From assembly GCA_031581145.1 (NCBI GenBank), contig JAVLBP010000006.1:19373-83372 (forward strand): 64,000 nt of DNA. Reading direction: 5' to 3'. The translations under genes were made by a program, and so were the position numbers. Of this stretch, positions 36,351-44,725 are shown piece after piece (within the stretch, counting starts at the first letter, position 1; every line of letters starts with the position of its first letter). The notes under the pieces were generated by a model. That model had not been told where the DNA came from and made no database searches. It saw nothing but the letters and a program-made list of their open reading frames with translations. Source of the DNA: UBA8296 sp031581145 (GTDB lineage: Bacteria; Bacteroidota; Rhodothermia; Balneolales; Balneolaceae).

Positions 36351-37406
36351 CTGATCGTGAATCACCGTAAACATCCGACTAAAGTCGGGCCATCCTTGGA
36401 AATCCCATGAGAAGTAGACCAACCACGCCTTGCCTACGATGTGGTCCTTGGGAACAAAGCCCCAAAAACGGCTGTCCTCGCTGTCATCACGATTATCGCC
36501 CATAAAAAAGTAATAGTCCTGCTGGATAGTGTAAGTCTCCGCTGGCTCACCATTGATGATAAACTCCCCACCCTCTACCAAGACGTTATTTTTTTCGTAA
36601 CGCGTCACGATGTCTTCGTAGAGATGCCACGTATCTAGGGATAATTCAACCACTTCCCCTTCATATGGAATCGGAATGGGCCCCATATTGTCATGATTGA
36701 TAAACCCCTTGGAGAAATCAAACGGGCGTTGACGGAATTCTTGATAATCCTTAGGTAAAATGTAGGGGACAACCGAATCGACATTCGCGGTCGCTGCTAG
36801 ATCCGATAGCGCGTCCATGCGAGCGTTCACCAAATACATGCGATCTTGATCATACTGCAAAATATTGGCGTCTAAATCCTTCACAACCTGTCGATCCAAC
36901 ATGGATCCTTCGTTCACAAACACCAATTGAAGGGTGCGCATTGAGGGGACCGTTTCTTCTGGCACCCCATCGATGTACACCACTTTATCGCGCACCTCAA
37001 GCACGTCACCTGGCATACCTACCAGTCGCTTGATGTAGTTGGTCTTCATTGAAATCGGTTTGACTTCCATGGGGTAATTGAACACCACTATATCATTACG
37101 CTGAATCTCACTGTGGCCAGGTAAGCGAGTCCAAGGAAGGTTCACACCTGGGATGTACCACTGGAACATAGGAATCCCTAATACCATAGGCGTTCGGGGG
37201 CCATAAGCTAGATTGGATACAATCAAGAAGTCACCCGTCTCCATGGTATCTTCCATGGAAGGGGTTGGGATTCTGTAGGTTCCAAAGACAAAGACTTTCA
37301 GCACCGAAGCAACAATCAGGGCCACGATGACGGCATCTAGCCAGCTTCGGAGCTGCTGGTAAACGCTAGAGTCTTGTTTGTCAGCTTTATCAGTTTTATC
37401 AGCCAC
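36348..37406 (-). CDS. lepB: Signal peptidase I
   Basis: 352 residues from a GTG at 37406. One N-terminal transmembrane segment (about 24-42) precedes the catalytic serine S50 in PTPSMEDTM. The general base is K126 in YIKRLVGMPGD. The C-terminal box is GDNRDDSEDSRFWGFVP. The protein is long because of an insert of about 120 residues between boxes D and E, as seen in Bacteroidota relatives. It removes signal peptides at the inner membrane and would process the many exported proteins encoded here. It is followed on the same strand by the neighbouring exported unknown and lepA. Confidence 0.94.
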   Translation of the reverse strand: MADKTDKADKQDSSVYQQLRSWLDAVIVALIVASVLKVFVFGTYRIPTPSMEDTMETGDFLIVSNLAYGPRTPMVLGIPMFQWYIPGVNLPWTRLPGHSEIQRNDIVVFNYPMEVKPISMKTNYIKRLVGMPGDVLEVRDKVVYIDGVPEETVPSMRTLQLVFVNEGSMLDRQVVKDLDANILQYDQDRMYLVNARMDALSDLAATANVDSVVPYILPKDYQEFRQRPFDFSKGFINHDNMGPIPIPYEGEVVELSLDTWHLYEDIVTRYEKNNVLVEGGEFIINGEPAETYTIQQDYYFFMGDNRDDSEDSRFWGFVPKDHIVGKAWLVYFSWDFQGWPDFSRMFTVIHDQ

Positions 37407-37417
37407 TGGACTAGGGC

Positions 37418-38005
37418 TTAAAATTGTTCAGGTTGATCGGTCGTATCGCGGGCAAACTCACCATTTTGGTAAGATACAAAATACCACTGCTCCCGCTCAG
37501 GGGAGAAAAACACGTCCTGATACTCTCCTAGTTGCTTTACTTCCTTCATGAGCAACTTGTCTAGCGTCCGCTTAATCTCGGGGTTGCGGTCGACAAATCG
37601 AGATGCCCCTACATACACAAGCCCATTCTCAAATGGACCATCCAGATCTAAGATCATCATGGGGATTTCGCCATCAATGATAAACCAATACTCAAATTGA
37701 ATCGCTTTTCCGGGTCGGTAGGTGGGTGTGCCCCAAAGATCACCCAGGGTGACGGTTGGGTCGCCAAACTGCGCTTGAAGTCTGGCACGTAACTCAATGG
37801 TTGGAATTCGGTCAATGGTTGCGGTTTGATAGAGCCCTTGACCCGTCCATTTGGTATCGGCAAAACGCTTTTCAAAGGCTTGAGCATCCACAGCTTCAAC
37901 TTTTCGAAAGATAGGGTCCTGAAATTGAGCGTTAGCCTGCCCCGCGACCCCTATCCATAGGACGAATGCCACACACGCTACCCAAGACGATCGCTTTTTA
38001 ATCAT
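37418..38005 (-). CDS. Exported protein of unknown function
   Basis: 195 residues with a signal peptide (WVACVAFVLWIGVAGQANAQ). The mature part is about 170 residues, with FGDPTVTLGDLWGTPTYRPG and a beta-rich segment IQFEYWFIIDGEIPMMILDL. No known domain or catalytic motif is recognised. It lies 11 bases from lepB and 27 from lepA on the same strand, so it is likely co-transcribed with signal peptidase and LepA. Its fixed position between two core genes suggests a real, conserved envelope protein. The function is unknown. Confidence 0.75.
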   Translation of the reverse strand: MIKKRSSWVACVAFVLWIGVAGQANAQFQDPIFRKVEAVDAQAFEKRFADTKWTGQGLYQTATIDRIPTIELRARLQAQFGDPTVTLGDLWGTPTYRPGKAIQFEYWFIIDGEIPMMILDLDGPFENGLVYVGASRFVDRNPEIKRTLDKLLMKEVKQLGEYQDVFFSPEREQWYFVSYQNGEFARDTTDQPEQF

Positions 38006-38032
38006 GTTTCTCTGGTTTTTCCTTGAGCGTAC

Positions 38033-39832
38033 TTAATCATCGTTGTTCATCGAAAGGACCGCAAGGAACGCCTCTTGCGGGATTTCCACAGCACCAACCT
38101 GCTTCATGCGCCTTTTCCCTTCCTTTTGCTTCTCTAATAATTTACGCTTTCGTGTGATATCCCCGCCATAACACTTTGCAGTGACATCTTTACGTACAGC
38201 ACGAATCGTATCTCGTGCAATCACTTTATTGCCAATCGCTGCTTGAATCGCTACCTCATATTGCTGCCTTGGGATCAATTCCTTGAGCTTTGCACATATT
38301 CTTTTGCCGTATTCGTACGCCTTATCGCGGTGGGCAATACTGGAAAGGGCATCAACAGGCTCGCCATTCATCAAAATATCAAGGCGTACGAGTTGTCCAC
38401 GTCGATTCTCTATAAACTCATAATCGAAGGATGCATATCCACGCGTCCCACTTTTGAGGCGATCATAAAAATCAAACACCACTTCTGCCATCGGAAGCTC
38501 GTAAACAATCTCAACGCGATTGTTCTGCATAAAGGATTGGTTAATATAGACCCCACGTCGGTCTTGGCAAAGATTCATAATGGGGCCGATATAATCTGCA
38601 GGGGTGATGATGCTCGCACGAATAAACGGCTCGAGCACATAATCAATCAGTCCCGCTTCTGGCATTTCACTAGGGTTATCGACAAATACACTCTCGTCGT
38701 TGGTGCGCCGGACCTCATACCGCACGTTGGGGACGGTGGTGATAATGTCGATGTTGAACTCACGGTCCAATCGCTCTTGGACAATTTCCATATGAAGTAG
38801 TCCCAAAAACCCTGCTCGAAATCCAAAGCCAAGTGCTTTGGAGGTTTCAGGAGCGTAATTCAAAGACGCATCATTAAGCTGCAATTTCTCAAGCGCAGAT
38901 CGAAGATCCTCAAAATCCTCACTTTGTGTGGGGAATATCCCTGAAAACACCATAGGTTTTACCTCTTTGTACCCAGGGATGGGCTCAGCCGCCCCATTCT
39001 TCTGTGTCGTGAGTGTATCCCCCACACGGCAATCTTGAAGTGACTTCACGCTCCCCACAACGTAGCCAACATCCCCTGCTCGAAGTTCTGCGGTAGGTGT
39101 TTGCTTCATCCTCAAAAAGCCAACCTCTTCTGCATTATACTCCTTTTCAGTGGCCATAAAATAGATTGGATCCCCTTTTTTGAGAGTCCCTTCCATCACA
39201 CGCACATAGGCAATAGAGCCGCGGTAAGTATTAAAAATGGAATCAAAAATGAGCGCTTTTAATGGCTTATCCTCTTCTCGCTCAGGGGCAGGGATTCGTA
39301 CGACGATGGCTTCCAGCAACTCCATCACCCCTTCGCCTGTCTTTCCAGACACCGCTAATATCTCTTCACGACTACACCCTATTAAATCGATAATCTGTTG
39401 AGCAACTCCTTCGGGATCTGCACCGGGGAGGTCAATTTTGTTTAGGACAGGGACAATCTCTAAGCCTTGGTCAATCGCTTGATACAAATTGGAGATTGTT
39501 TGAGCTTCAATGCCCTGACTTGCATCAACAACCAAAATAGCACCTTCACACGCTTTCAACGCTCGAGACACTTCATAGGCAAAATCGACATGGCCCGGGG
39601 TATCAATCAAATTGAGAATTACCTTCTCTCCAGTGGGCCGCTCATAATCCATCTTAATGGCGTGACTTTTGATCGTAATGCCACGCTCTCTCTCCAAATC
39701 CATATCGTCTAGGATTTGGTTTTGCATATCACGCTCAGTAATCGTGCCAGTGCGCTCTAACAGACGATCCGCAAGGGTCGATTTGCCGTGATCAATATGT
39801 GCAATGATGCAGAAATTCCGAATATCAACCAT
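38033..39832 (-). CDS. lepA: Elongation factor 4 (LepA)
   Basis: 599 residues, the normal length. The G1 motif is AHIDHGKSTLADR, followed by DDMDLERERGITIKSHA, DTPGHVDFAYEV and NKIDLPGADPE. The LepA-specific C-terminal domain includes MNGEPVDALSSIAHRDKAY and CYGGDITRKRKLLEKQKEGK. The GTPase back-translocates or remodels stalled ribosomes. It starts 10 bases after the small thiamine-binding-type gene on the same strand. Confidence 0.98.
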   Translation of the reverse strand: MVDIRNFCIIAHIDHGKSTLADRLLERTGTITERDMQNQILDDMDLERERGITIKSHAIKMDYERPTGEKVILNLIDTPGHVDFAYEVSRALKACEGAILVVDASQGIEAQTISNLYQAIDQGLEIVPVLNKIDLPGADPEGVAQQIIDLIGCSREEILAVSGKTGEGVMELLEAIVVRIPAPEREEDKPLKALIFDSIFNTYRGSIAYVRVMEGTLKKGDPIYFMATEKEYNAEEVGFLRMKQTPTAELRAGDVGYVVGSVKSLQDCRVGDTLTTQKNGAAEPIPGYKEVKPMVFSGIFPTQSEDFEDLRSALEKLQLNDASLNYAPETSKALGFGFRAGFLGLLHMEIVQERLDREFNIDIITTVPNVRYEVRRTNDESVFVDNPSEMPEAGLIDYVLEPFIRASIITPADYIGPIMNLCQDRRGVYINQSFMQNNRVEIVYELPMAEVVFDFYDRLKSGTRGYASFDYEFIENRRGQLVRLDILMNGEPVDALSSIAHRDKAYEYGKRICAKLKELIPRQQYEVAIQAAIGNKVIARDTIRAVRKDVTAKCYGGDITRKRKLLEKQKEGKRRMKQVGAVEIPQEAFLAVLSMNNDD

Positions 39833-39842
39833 AGACGTGGGA

Positions 39843-40085
39843 TCAGGCCATCGGACTTAGCAGCTCGATATGAAATCGAAACTGTTCGTCTTGGGCACTC
39901 ATGGTGTCATAAACCTCTTTGATGAGCGCAAAGATGGTCTCTTTATCTCCTTTAATGGTTGTTGACAAGTGCCCAATCTCTACATCAACATCCTCTTGGA
40001 CAAAAAATTCCAACAACTCATCTACCTTTTCTTTGGGATGATCCGTGTATAGGGGGATGAATGTAAGCTGGGCAATGGTTGTCAT
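39843..40085 (-). CDS. Thiamine-binding/MTH1187-YkoF family small protein
   Basis: An 80-residue protein matching the MTH1187/YkoF-type fold: MTTIAQLTFIPLYTDHP opens the ferredoxin-like strand, then GHLSTTIKGDKETIFALIKE and a closing strand. Members bind thiamine or related small molecules, but many have no known role. It lies 10 bases upstream of lepA and probably starts that transcript. The divergent HisH-like gene begins 105 bases away. Confidence 0.82.
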   Translation of the reverse strand: MTTIAQLTFIPLYTDHPKEKVDELLEFFVQEDVDVEIGHLSTTIKGDKETIFALIKEVYDTMSAQDEQFRFHIELLSPMA

Positions 40086-40190
40086 AACTGAAATATAGGA
40101 TTTTCGGATATCAAGTTTTGGATGTCTTTATACGGATGAATGTCTTTGTATTGAAACGTCTTCAGATGTTGTTTTGTTTTAGCGAAGTTC

Positions 40191-40793
40191 ATGATAATAG
40201 GCATTTTGACATACCCCCCCAACTCATCCTCACCGCTTTGTCAACTGTTGCGCCAACATGATGTGGACTGCATATCTAGCACGGATCCCGAGGTATTAAC
40301 CCGCGCGGATGGTCTCATTATTTCGAGTCCAGGACCGGCATCCAACTCCATGAATGCCTTTGATGCCTTATCATGTACGCAATGGATACGTGAAATCAAC
40401 AAGCCTGTCTTAGGGATCAACCACGGAATGCACCTTCTCACCGAAGGTCATGAAGAAGACCAGCACCATTATCTAGGTGTTGTGCCTGGTCGTGTCCAAT
40501 CGTTTCATCAGCATCAATGTACCGCCTCAAATATGGGATGGCATTCGTTGCATTTGCGTCAGGAACACCCTCTGCTACATGGTATTGGACCCGATCAACG
40601 ACTCTATTTTATCCATCAAGATTTCCTTCCTCCGCTAGAGCATGCCATCGCCACGGCGACTTGTGAGAATACATTTACGGCTGTGGTTGCAAAACATCAT
40701 TTTATGGGAGTTCAATTTTCCCCTGAGAAATCGGGGCGAGCTGGGTCCATGTTATTACAAAATTTTCTTACCATTGTAGAGAAGCAGGACTAA
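40191..40793 (+). CDS. HisH-like class I glutamine amidotransferase lacking catalytic Cys and His
   Basis: 200 residues, the length of HisH. The family pattern is clear: LGVVPGRVQSF, NMGWHSLHL, LYFIHQDF and MGVQFSPEKSG before LLQNFL. The nucleophile site, normally GxCxGM, reads G75-I-N77-H-G-M80, so cysteine is replaced by asparagine. The catalytic histidine of QFHPEKS is S177, and only E179 of the triad remains. It should therefore not hydrolyse glutamine. HisH feeds ammonia to HisF in histidine synthesis, and hisE follows 15 bases later, which supports a histidine-pathway origin. The SPGP loop resembles TrpG/PabA, but the rest fits HisH better. It could be a structural partner or regulator. 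Confidence 0.8.
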   Translation: MIIGILTYPPNSSSPLCQLLRQHDVDCISSTDPEVLTRADGLIISSPGPASNSMNAFDALSCTQWIREINKPVLGINHGMHLLTEGHEEDQHHYLGVVPGRVQSFHQHQCTASNMGWHSLHLRQEHPLLHGIGPDQRLYFIHQDFLPPLEHAIATATCENTFTAVVAKHHFMGVQFSPEKSGRAGSMLLQNFLTIVEKQD

Positions 40794-40808
40794 CCCATTC
40801 GCTCCGAC

Positions 40809-41117
40809 ATGTCTACGAAGGTTGACCAAGCCCCCGTGCTTTTCTTGAAAGAACTAGAACGTGTTCTTCAGAGTCGTAAAGATGAAATGCCTAAAGGGTC
40901 GTATTCGACACGCCTATTCAAAAAAGGGATTGACAAAATCGCGCAAAAATTAGGTGAAGAGGCTGTAGAGACCGTTATTGCCGCAAAGAATAAAAAGAAA
41001 GAAGAAACAATTGAAGAGTCTGCAGACCTACTTTATCACCTGCTCGTCTTGTTGGTAGAAAAAGAGATTTCTATTGACGATGTGGTAGGTGAAATGATTA
41101 TTCGAAGCAAGAAGTAA
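40809..41117 (+). CDS. hisE: Phosphoribosyl-ATP pyrophosphohydrolase
   Basis: A 102-residue all-alpha protein with the HisE/MazG-like signature: GSYSTRLFKKGIDKIAQKLG then EEAVETVIAA and the metal-binding EESADLLYHLLVLL. It removes pyrophosphate from phosphoribosyl-ATP in step 2 of histidine synthesis. It stands alone here rather than fused to HisI, and its only histidine-type neighbour is the catalytically altered HisH-like gene. The other his genes are not in this window. Confidence 0.93.
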   Translation: MSTKVDQAPVLFLKELERVLQSRKDEMPKGSYSTRLFKKGIDKIAQKLGEEAVETVIAAKNKKKEETIEESADLLYHLLVLLVEKEISIDDVVGEMIIRSKK

Positions 41118-41138
41118 CCTTAATACTGCCCTAAATCT

Positions 41139-41642
41139 ATGAGTGACGCCTCGACTCCATCAACTGCTGGAGAAGAATCTGGTACGGATTCCTTTTCCCC
41201 ACCTCCCAAACCAGAGCCGATTCATGTCTCCATGAAGCGGCTCAACGATGCGATGCTCGTAGAGGCGACAAATGACTCAGGGGCTACCTTGCGTTTGGAT
41301 GGTTCACCAGATATTGGAGGGGTGAATGGTGGGTTCAGCCCCATGCAAGCCTTGATCGCGGCCGCTGGGGGATGTAGCGTGATCGATATCGTGATGATCT
41401 TGAATAAACAAAAGCTCACGATCCAGGATCTTACCGTCGAAATCGACGCAAAGAGAGAGCAAATGAAGGGATACACAGAATTTTCCGCAATCCACCTACG
41501 CTATCACTTGATCGGTGACATTCCACAGGATCGTGCAGAACGTGCCATGAAACTCTCTGTCGAAAAGTATTGCTCTGTGCTAAAAACCCTCGAGAAAACA
41601 GCGGACATCACCGCTGACATTGAGGTTACCCAACCCGAGTGA
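41139..41642 (+). CDS. OsmC family protein
   Basis: 167 residues of the OsmC/Ohr fold with a flexible, Ser/Thr/Pro-rich N-terminal 25 residues. Both conserved cysteines are present: C79 in AAAGGCSVIDIVMIL and C145 in VEKYCSVLKTL. This subgroup (YhfA-like) is thought to reduce peroxides through the cysteine pair; the substrate is not known. Its 3' end overlaps the convergent gap gene by 17 bases. It is 21 bases after hisE. Confidence 0.88.
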   Translation: MSDASTPSTAGEESGTDSFSPPPKPEPIHVSMKRLNDAMLVEATNDSGATLRLDGSPDIGGVNGGFSPMQALIAAAGGCSVIDIVMILNKQKLTIQDLTVEIDAKREQMKGYTEFSAIHLRYHLIGDIPQDRAERAMKLSVEKYCSVLKTLEKTADITADIEVTQPE

Positions 41643-42621
41643 TCAGCTCAGCCGTACGATTGGAGTACCCAGCTTCATTATCGTACCACCCTGTCACTTT
41701 GACGAGCGACCCAGCAGCCATGGTCATATCACTATCGTAGATACAACTATGTGTGTTGCCGATAATGTCTGTTGACACAAGCGGATCAGTCGAATACTGA
41801 AGGATTCCTTTAAGGGGTCCAGAGGCAGCTGCCTGAAATGCTTCATGAATTTGATCTACGGTCACATCTTTGGACAATTGCGCCGTGAGATCAGTCAGGG
41901 ATCCTGTGACAACCGGAACTCGAATCGCTTTTCCATCGAGTTTGCCATTGAGATGTGGCAACACCAAACCAACCGCTTTAGCGGCACCTGTCGACGTAGG
42001 GACGATATTGATCGCTGCTGCACGGGCACGACGTAGATCTTTGTGCGGACCATCAACCAACGCTTGATCACCCGTGTAGGCATGGGTTGTGACCATGAAT
42101 CCTTTTTGGACACCAAACGCATCATCAAGAACCTTTACCATAGGGGCGAGGCAGTTGGTCGTACAGCTTGCATTGGAATAAATGGTGGTGTCTGAGTCTA
42201 TCGATTCGTGATTCACCCCAAGGACAACCGTTTGTACGTCCCCTTTTGCGGGAGCTGAGATAATCACTTTCTTGGCACCTGCAGCAAGATGAGCTTCAGC
42301 CTTCTCTTTTTCGGTGAAGAATCCTGTAGACTCGACCACGGTGTCCACACTTCTAGCTCCCCATTCTAGTTTTGAAGGATCCCGCTCAGCTGACACCTTA
42401 ATTTTGTGCCCATTCAATACGAGATGATCGCCATCCACTTCCACAGTTCCTTGAAACGCACCTTGAGCCGAATCATACTTAAATAGATGTGCCAACGTCG
42501 CCGCATCTGTTAAATCATTAATGCCGTTAATGGTGATGTCCGATGCGTAATTTTCGAGGATAGCGCGCGTTACAAGACGTCCAATGCGCCCAAATCCATT
42601 GATTCCAACCTGGATTGCCAT
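41626..42621 (-). CDS. gap: Glyceraldehyde-3-phosphate dehydrogenase, type I
   Basis: 331 residues. The N-terminal NAD site is VGINGFGRIGRLVTR, and D in NDLTD suggests NAD preference. The catalytic cysteine sits in SNASCTTNCLAPM, with the histidine in the following region. The substrate loop STGAAKAVG and the C-terminal WYDNEAGYSNR are present. The enzyme makes 1,3-bisphosphoglycerate in glycolysis, or runs in reverse. The 132-base upstream gap carries a 14-bp tandem duplication in the likely promoter region. Its stop overlaps the OsmC coding sequence. Confidence 0.97.
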   Translation of the reverse strand: MAIQVGINGFGRIGRLVTRAILENYASDITINGINDLTDAATLAHLFKYDSAQGAFQGTVEVDGDHLVLNGHKIKVSAERDPSKLEWGARSVDTVVESTGFFTEKEKAEAHLAAGAKKVIISAPAKGDVQTVVLGVNHESIDSDTTIYSNASCTTNCLAPMVKVLDDAFGVQKGFMVTTHAYTGDQALVDGPHKDLRRARAAAINIVPTSTGAAKAVGLVLPHLNGKLDGKAIRVPVVTGSLTDLTAQLSKDVTVDQIHEAFQAAASGPLKGILQYSTDPLVSTDIIGNTHSCIYDSDMTMAAGSLVKVTGWYDNEAGYSNRTAELITRVG

Positions 42622-42688
42622 AGTATTAAGTGTTCTTTGAGTGAGAGTTTCAGGACCTCGACAACAACGTCATAATCAAGGCTCTACT

Positions 42689-42716
42689 GAATACATAAAT
42701 GTGAATACATGAATGA
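42689..42716 (+). repeat. 14-bp tandem duplication upstream of gap
   Basis: GAATACATAAATGT (42689-42702) and GAATACATGAATGA (42703-42716) are adjacent, 12 of 14 identical, about 68 bases upstream of the gap start on the minus strand. It may be a regulator site or a slippage product. Confidence 0.6.
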
Positions 42717-42753
42717 GTCTTTCATTGACTCAAGCATTCGGATAAATGTAGGA

Positions 42754-43485
42754 TTAATCCTCCTCTTTATCACGTCCAAGGTCAACCTCTTCTTCCTCTA
42801 TCTGAGTGACGTCTTCCTCCTCATCATAGAGATCGACTTCCTCAGGGAGTTCATCAGCAGCTGAATGTTCCTCATCATCGGCAGGTGTTGCAACGACCTT
42901 TGGTTTTGGCTTAGCGTAATCGACGCCTGCTTTACGGAGGATATCAGCAACGTCGTCTTCATCATTTTCTATGGCTAGAGATAGTGCGGTTTCGTCATCC
43001 CTATTTTTAAGCTTTGGGTTTGCACCATGATTAAGCAGACACTCCACTACATCCTGTCGACCATCACGAGCCGCCATCATAAGTGCTGTAAACCCCCATG
43101 GAAGTTGTCCATTCACATCCACGCCTTGATGGACACACCATTCAACGACGGGTAAATGACCCTCACGAGCTGCCATCACCAATGCAAGTAACCCTGGGAC
43201 TGCACCAGCTTTGTGTAGTTTTTGGATTGTAGCAAGGTTGCCATGCTCCGCAGCTCGGTTGAGCGCCGTCCCCCCTGTTTTTGTCGTAAGGGTTGGGTCT
43301 GCGTTGTTCACCAACAATTCCTCAACAATCTCATCATGATTATGTTGGGCAGCTAGAATTAACGCTGTTGAGCCATTAGGAAGAGATTCGTTGATGTTTT
43401 GTCCATCTTTAATGAAGGCTTTAACGCTTTCTACATCTCCTTGTATAATGGCATCAAAAAAGGGGCTGACTTGTTCCATCTCCAT
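42754..43485 (-). CDS. Ankyrin-repeat protein with acidic tail
   Basis: 243 residues. Five or six ankyrin repeats cover about residues 8-185 (GSTALILAAQHNHDEIVEELL, GFTALMMAARDGRQDVVECLL, DETALSLAIENDEDDVADIL). The last 50 residues are highly acidic (DLYDEEEDVTQIEEEEVDLG). There is no signal peptide, so it is cytosolic. Such proteins mediate protein contacts; the partner is unknown. It lies alone between gap and fmt on the same strand. Confidence 0.88.
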   Translation of the reverse strand: MEMEQVSPFFDAIIQGDVESVKAFIKDGQNINESLPNGSTALILAAQHNHDEIVEELLVNNADPTLTTKTGGTALNRAAEHGNLATIQKLHKAGAVPGLLALVMAAREGHLPVVEWCVHQGVDVNGQLPWGFTALMMAARDGRQDVVECLLNHGANPKLKNRDDETALSLAIENDEDDVADILRKAGVDYAKPKPKVVATPADDEEHSAADELPEEVDLYDEEEDVTQIEEEEVDLGRDKEED

Positions 43486-43601
43486 GCTTCAGGTCTAGTT
43501 GGATGCCTAAATCTACTTGGATTATCCGATTTGTACCACCGTTAATTTCTGCCCACGTTTACGTCTTGAAATCCCAAGATAGAGCTTGTCTCAAAAATGG
43601 T

Positions 43602-44714
43602 TCATTTCTTTGTCTTGTCTGGACTCTCTACGCTTTCTACGCCTTTTGCTCTCAATGAGGTTACCTCTTTTCCTAAACTGAATTCATAGCCTGAAACCGC
43701 TGATTTTCCAGGTTGTTGCAGTGAAACAATCTCCACAACACTTTGCTCAGCACAGCCCAAAAATAATCGCTTGTCCCAAACGGCAAATGATCCTGGCTGA
43801 ACACCAGATTGTCTGCTTGTGCCTTGATTCCATGAGCCTTGATTCCCTGACCCTTGCCTGCTTGAGCCTGCATCTTGTGCCTCGCCAATCGATTCTTCCA
43901 TCATCGCTTGCGTAAAAGCTTGCAGTTCTCGCAGTTCTAGGAGCCTTGTTCGTAGAATTTTGACTTTATCACCATCGAGCTTTATCCATGCCCCAGGGCT
44001 AGGTGTCATAGCTCGGGCTTGATTGTGGACCTGCGCAGCACTTTGCTGAAGCCTCAACCATCCATCTGCAGAAAACACTTTGGGTGCGGCAGAGGCTAGC
44101 CGTTCATCTTGGCTAATTGGCTGAATGTCTCCTCGATTCCAAGCAGGAAGTGTCTCTACAAGAAGTTTGGCTCCCACGTTTTGTAGCCGCTCATATACAT
44201 CACCTGTTGTATCATTTGGATGAATTGGAGCAGTTTTTTGGGCTAATATTTGACCCGCATCCATGGCTTGATTAAGCATAAACAGTGTACATCCTGTCTG
44301 CTTGTCGCCATTCAACACAGCATGGTGAATGGGTGCTGCGCCGCGATAGGCAGGAAGTAACGAGGCATGAATATTCACAGCGCCCAACCTGGTAGCATCC
44401 AGTACAGCTTTGGGTAAGAGTCTAAAGGCCACCACTACAGATAAATCGGCATCGAGTGACCTGAGGGTTTCACAAAAGACTGGATCCTTGACGTCTGCCA
44501 CATCAACAGTAGGCAAGCCAAGTTCGATGGCTTTTTTCTTTACAGCTGTAGGTTCAGGGTCTCCGCCCCTCGAACGACGTTTGTCTGGGGGCGTGCACAC
44601 CATACACACATCAAACCCTTTTCGAACCAATGCCTCCAGGGAGGGTACCGCAAAGTCTGGTGACCCCATAAAAATGACTTTACATACATCAGTTGATGAA
44701 CGCTCAGTAGCCAT
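43602..44714 (-). CDS. fmt: Methionyl-tRNA formyltransferase, with repeat-bearing C-terminal insert
   Basis: 370 residues, about 50 longer than usual. Catalytic residues are N114 and H116 in VNIHASLLPAYRGAAPI and D152 in MDAGQ. The N-terminal VIFMGSPDFAVPSLEAL is typical. The C-terminal OB-like domain has an insert of Gly/Gln/Ser repeats (GSGNQGSWNQGTSRQ) encoded by a 15-bp tandem repeat. The enzyme formylates initiator Met-tRNA. It lies 11 bases downstream of def on the same strand, the usual partner that removes the formyl group after translation. Confidence 0.95.
   Translation of the reverse strand: MATERSSTDVCKVIFMGSPDFAVPSLEALVRKGFDVCMVCTPPDKRRSRGGDPEPTAVKKKAIELGLPTVDVADVKDPVFCETLRSLDADLSVVVAFRLLPKAVLDATRLGAVNIHASLLPAYRGAAPIHHAVLNGDKQTGCTLFMLNQAMDAGQILAQKTAPIHPNDTTGDVYERLQNVGAKLLVETLPAWNRGDIQPISQDERLASAAPKVFSADGWLRLQQSAAQVHNQARAMTPSPGAWIKLDGDKVKILRTRLLELRELQAFTQAMMEESIGEAQDAGSSRQGSGNQGSWNQGTSRQSGVQPGSFAVWDKRLFLGCAEQSVVEIVSLQQPGKSAVSGYEFSLGKEVTSLRAKGVESVESPDKTKK
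43818..43877 (+). repeat. 15-bp tandem repeat in fmt
   Basis: Four 15-base units, the first two nearly identical (TGTGCCTTGATTCCA, TGAGCCTTGATTCCC) and two diverged. They keep the frame and encode the Gly/Gln/Ser insert of Fmt. Confidence 0.7.
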
Positions 44715-44725
44715 GATATGCGGCG

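Noticed and set aside
38243..38800. 185-codon open frame antisense to lepA
   Set aside because: It lies wholly within the well-supported lepA gene on the other strand, has no recognisable domain and reads like a frame shadow.
40191..40793. TrpG/PabA identity for the amidotransferase-like gene
   Set aside because: The SPGP loop is similar, but the NMGWHSL, YFIHQDF and QFSPEKSG motifs, the 200-residue length and the adjacent hisE fit HisH.
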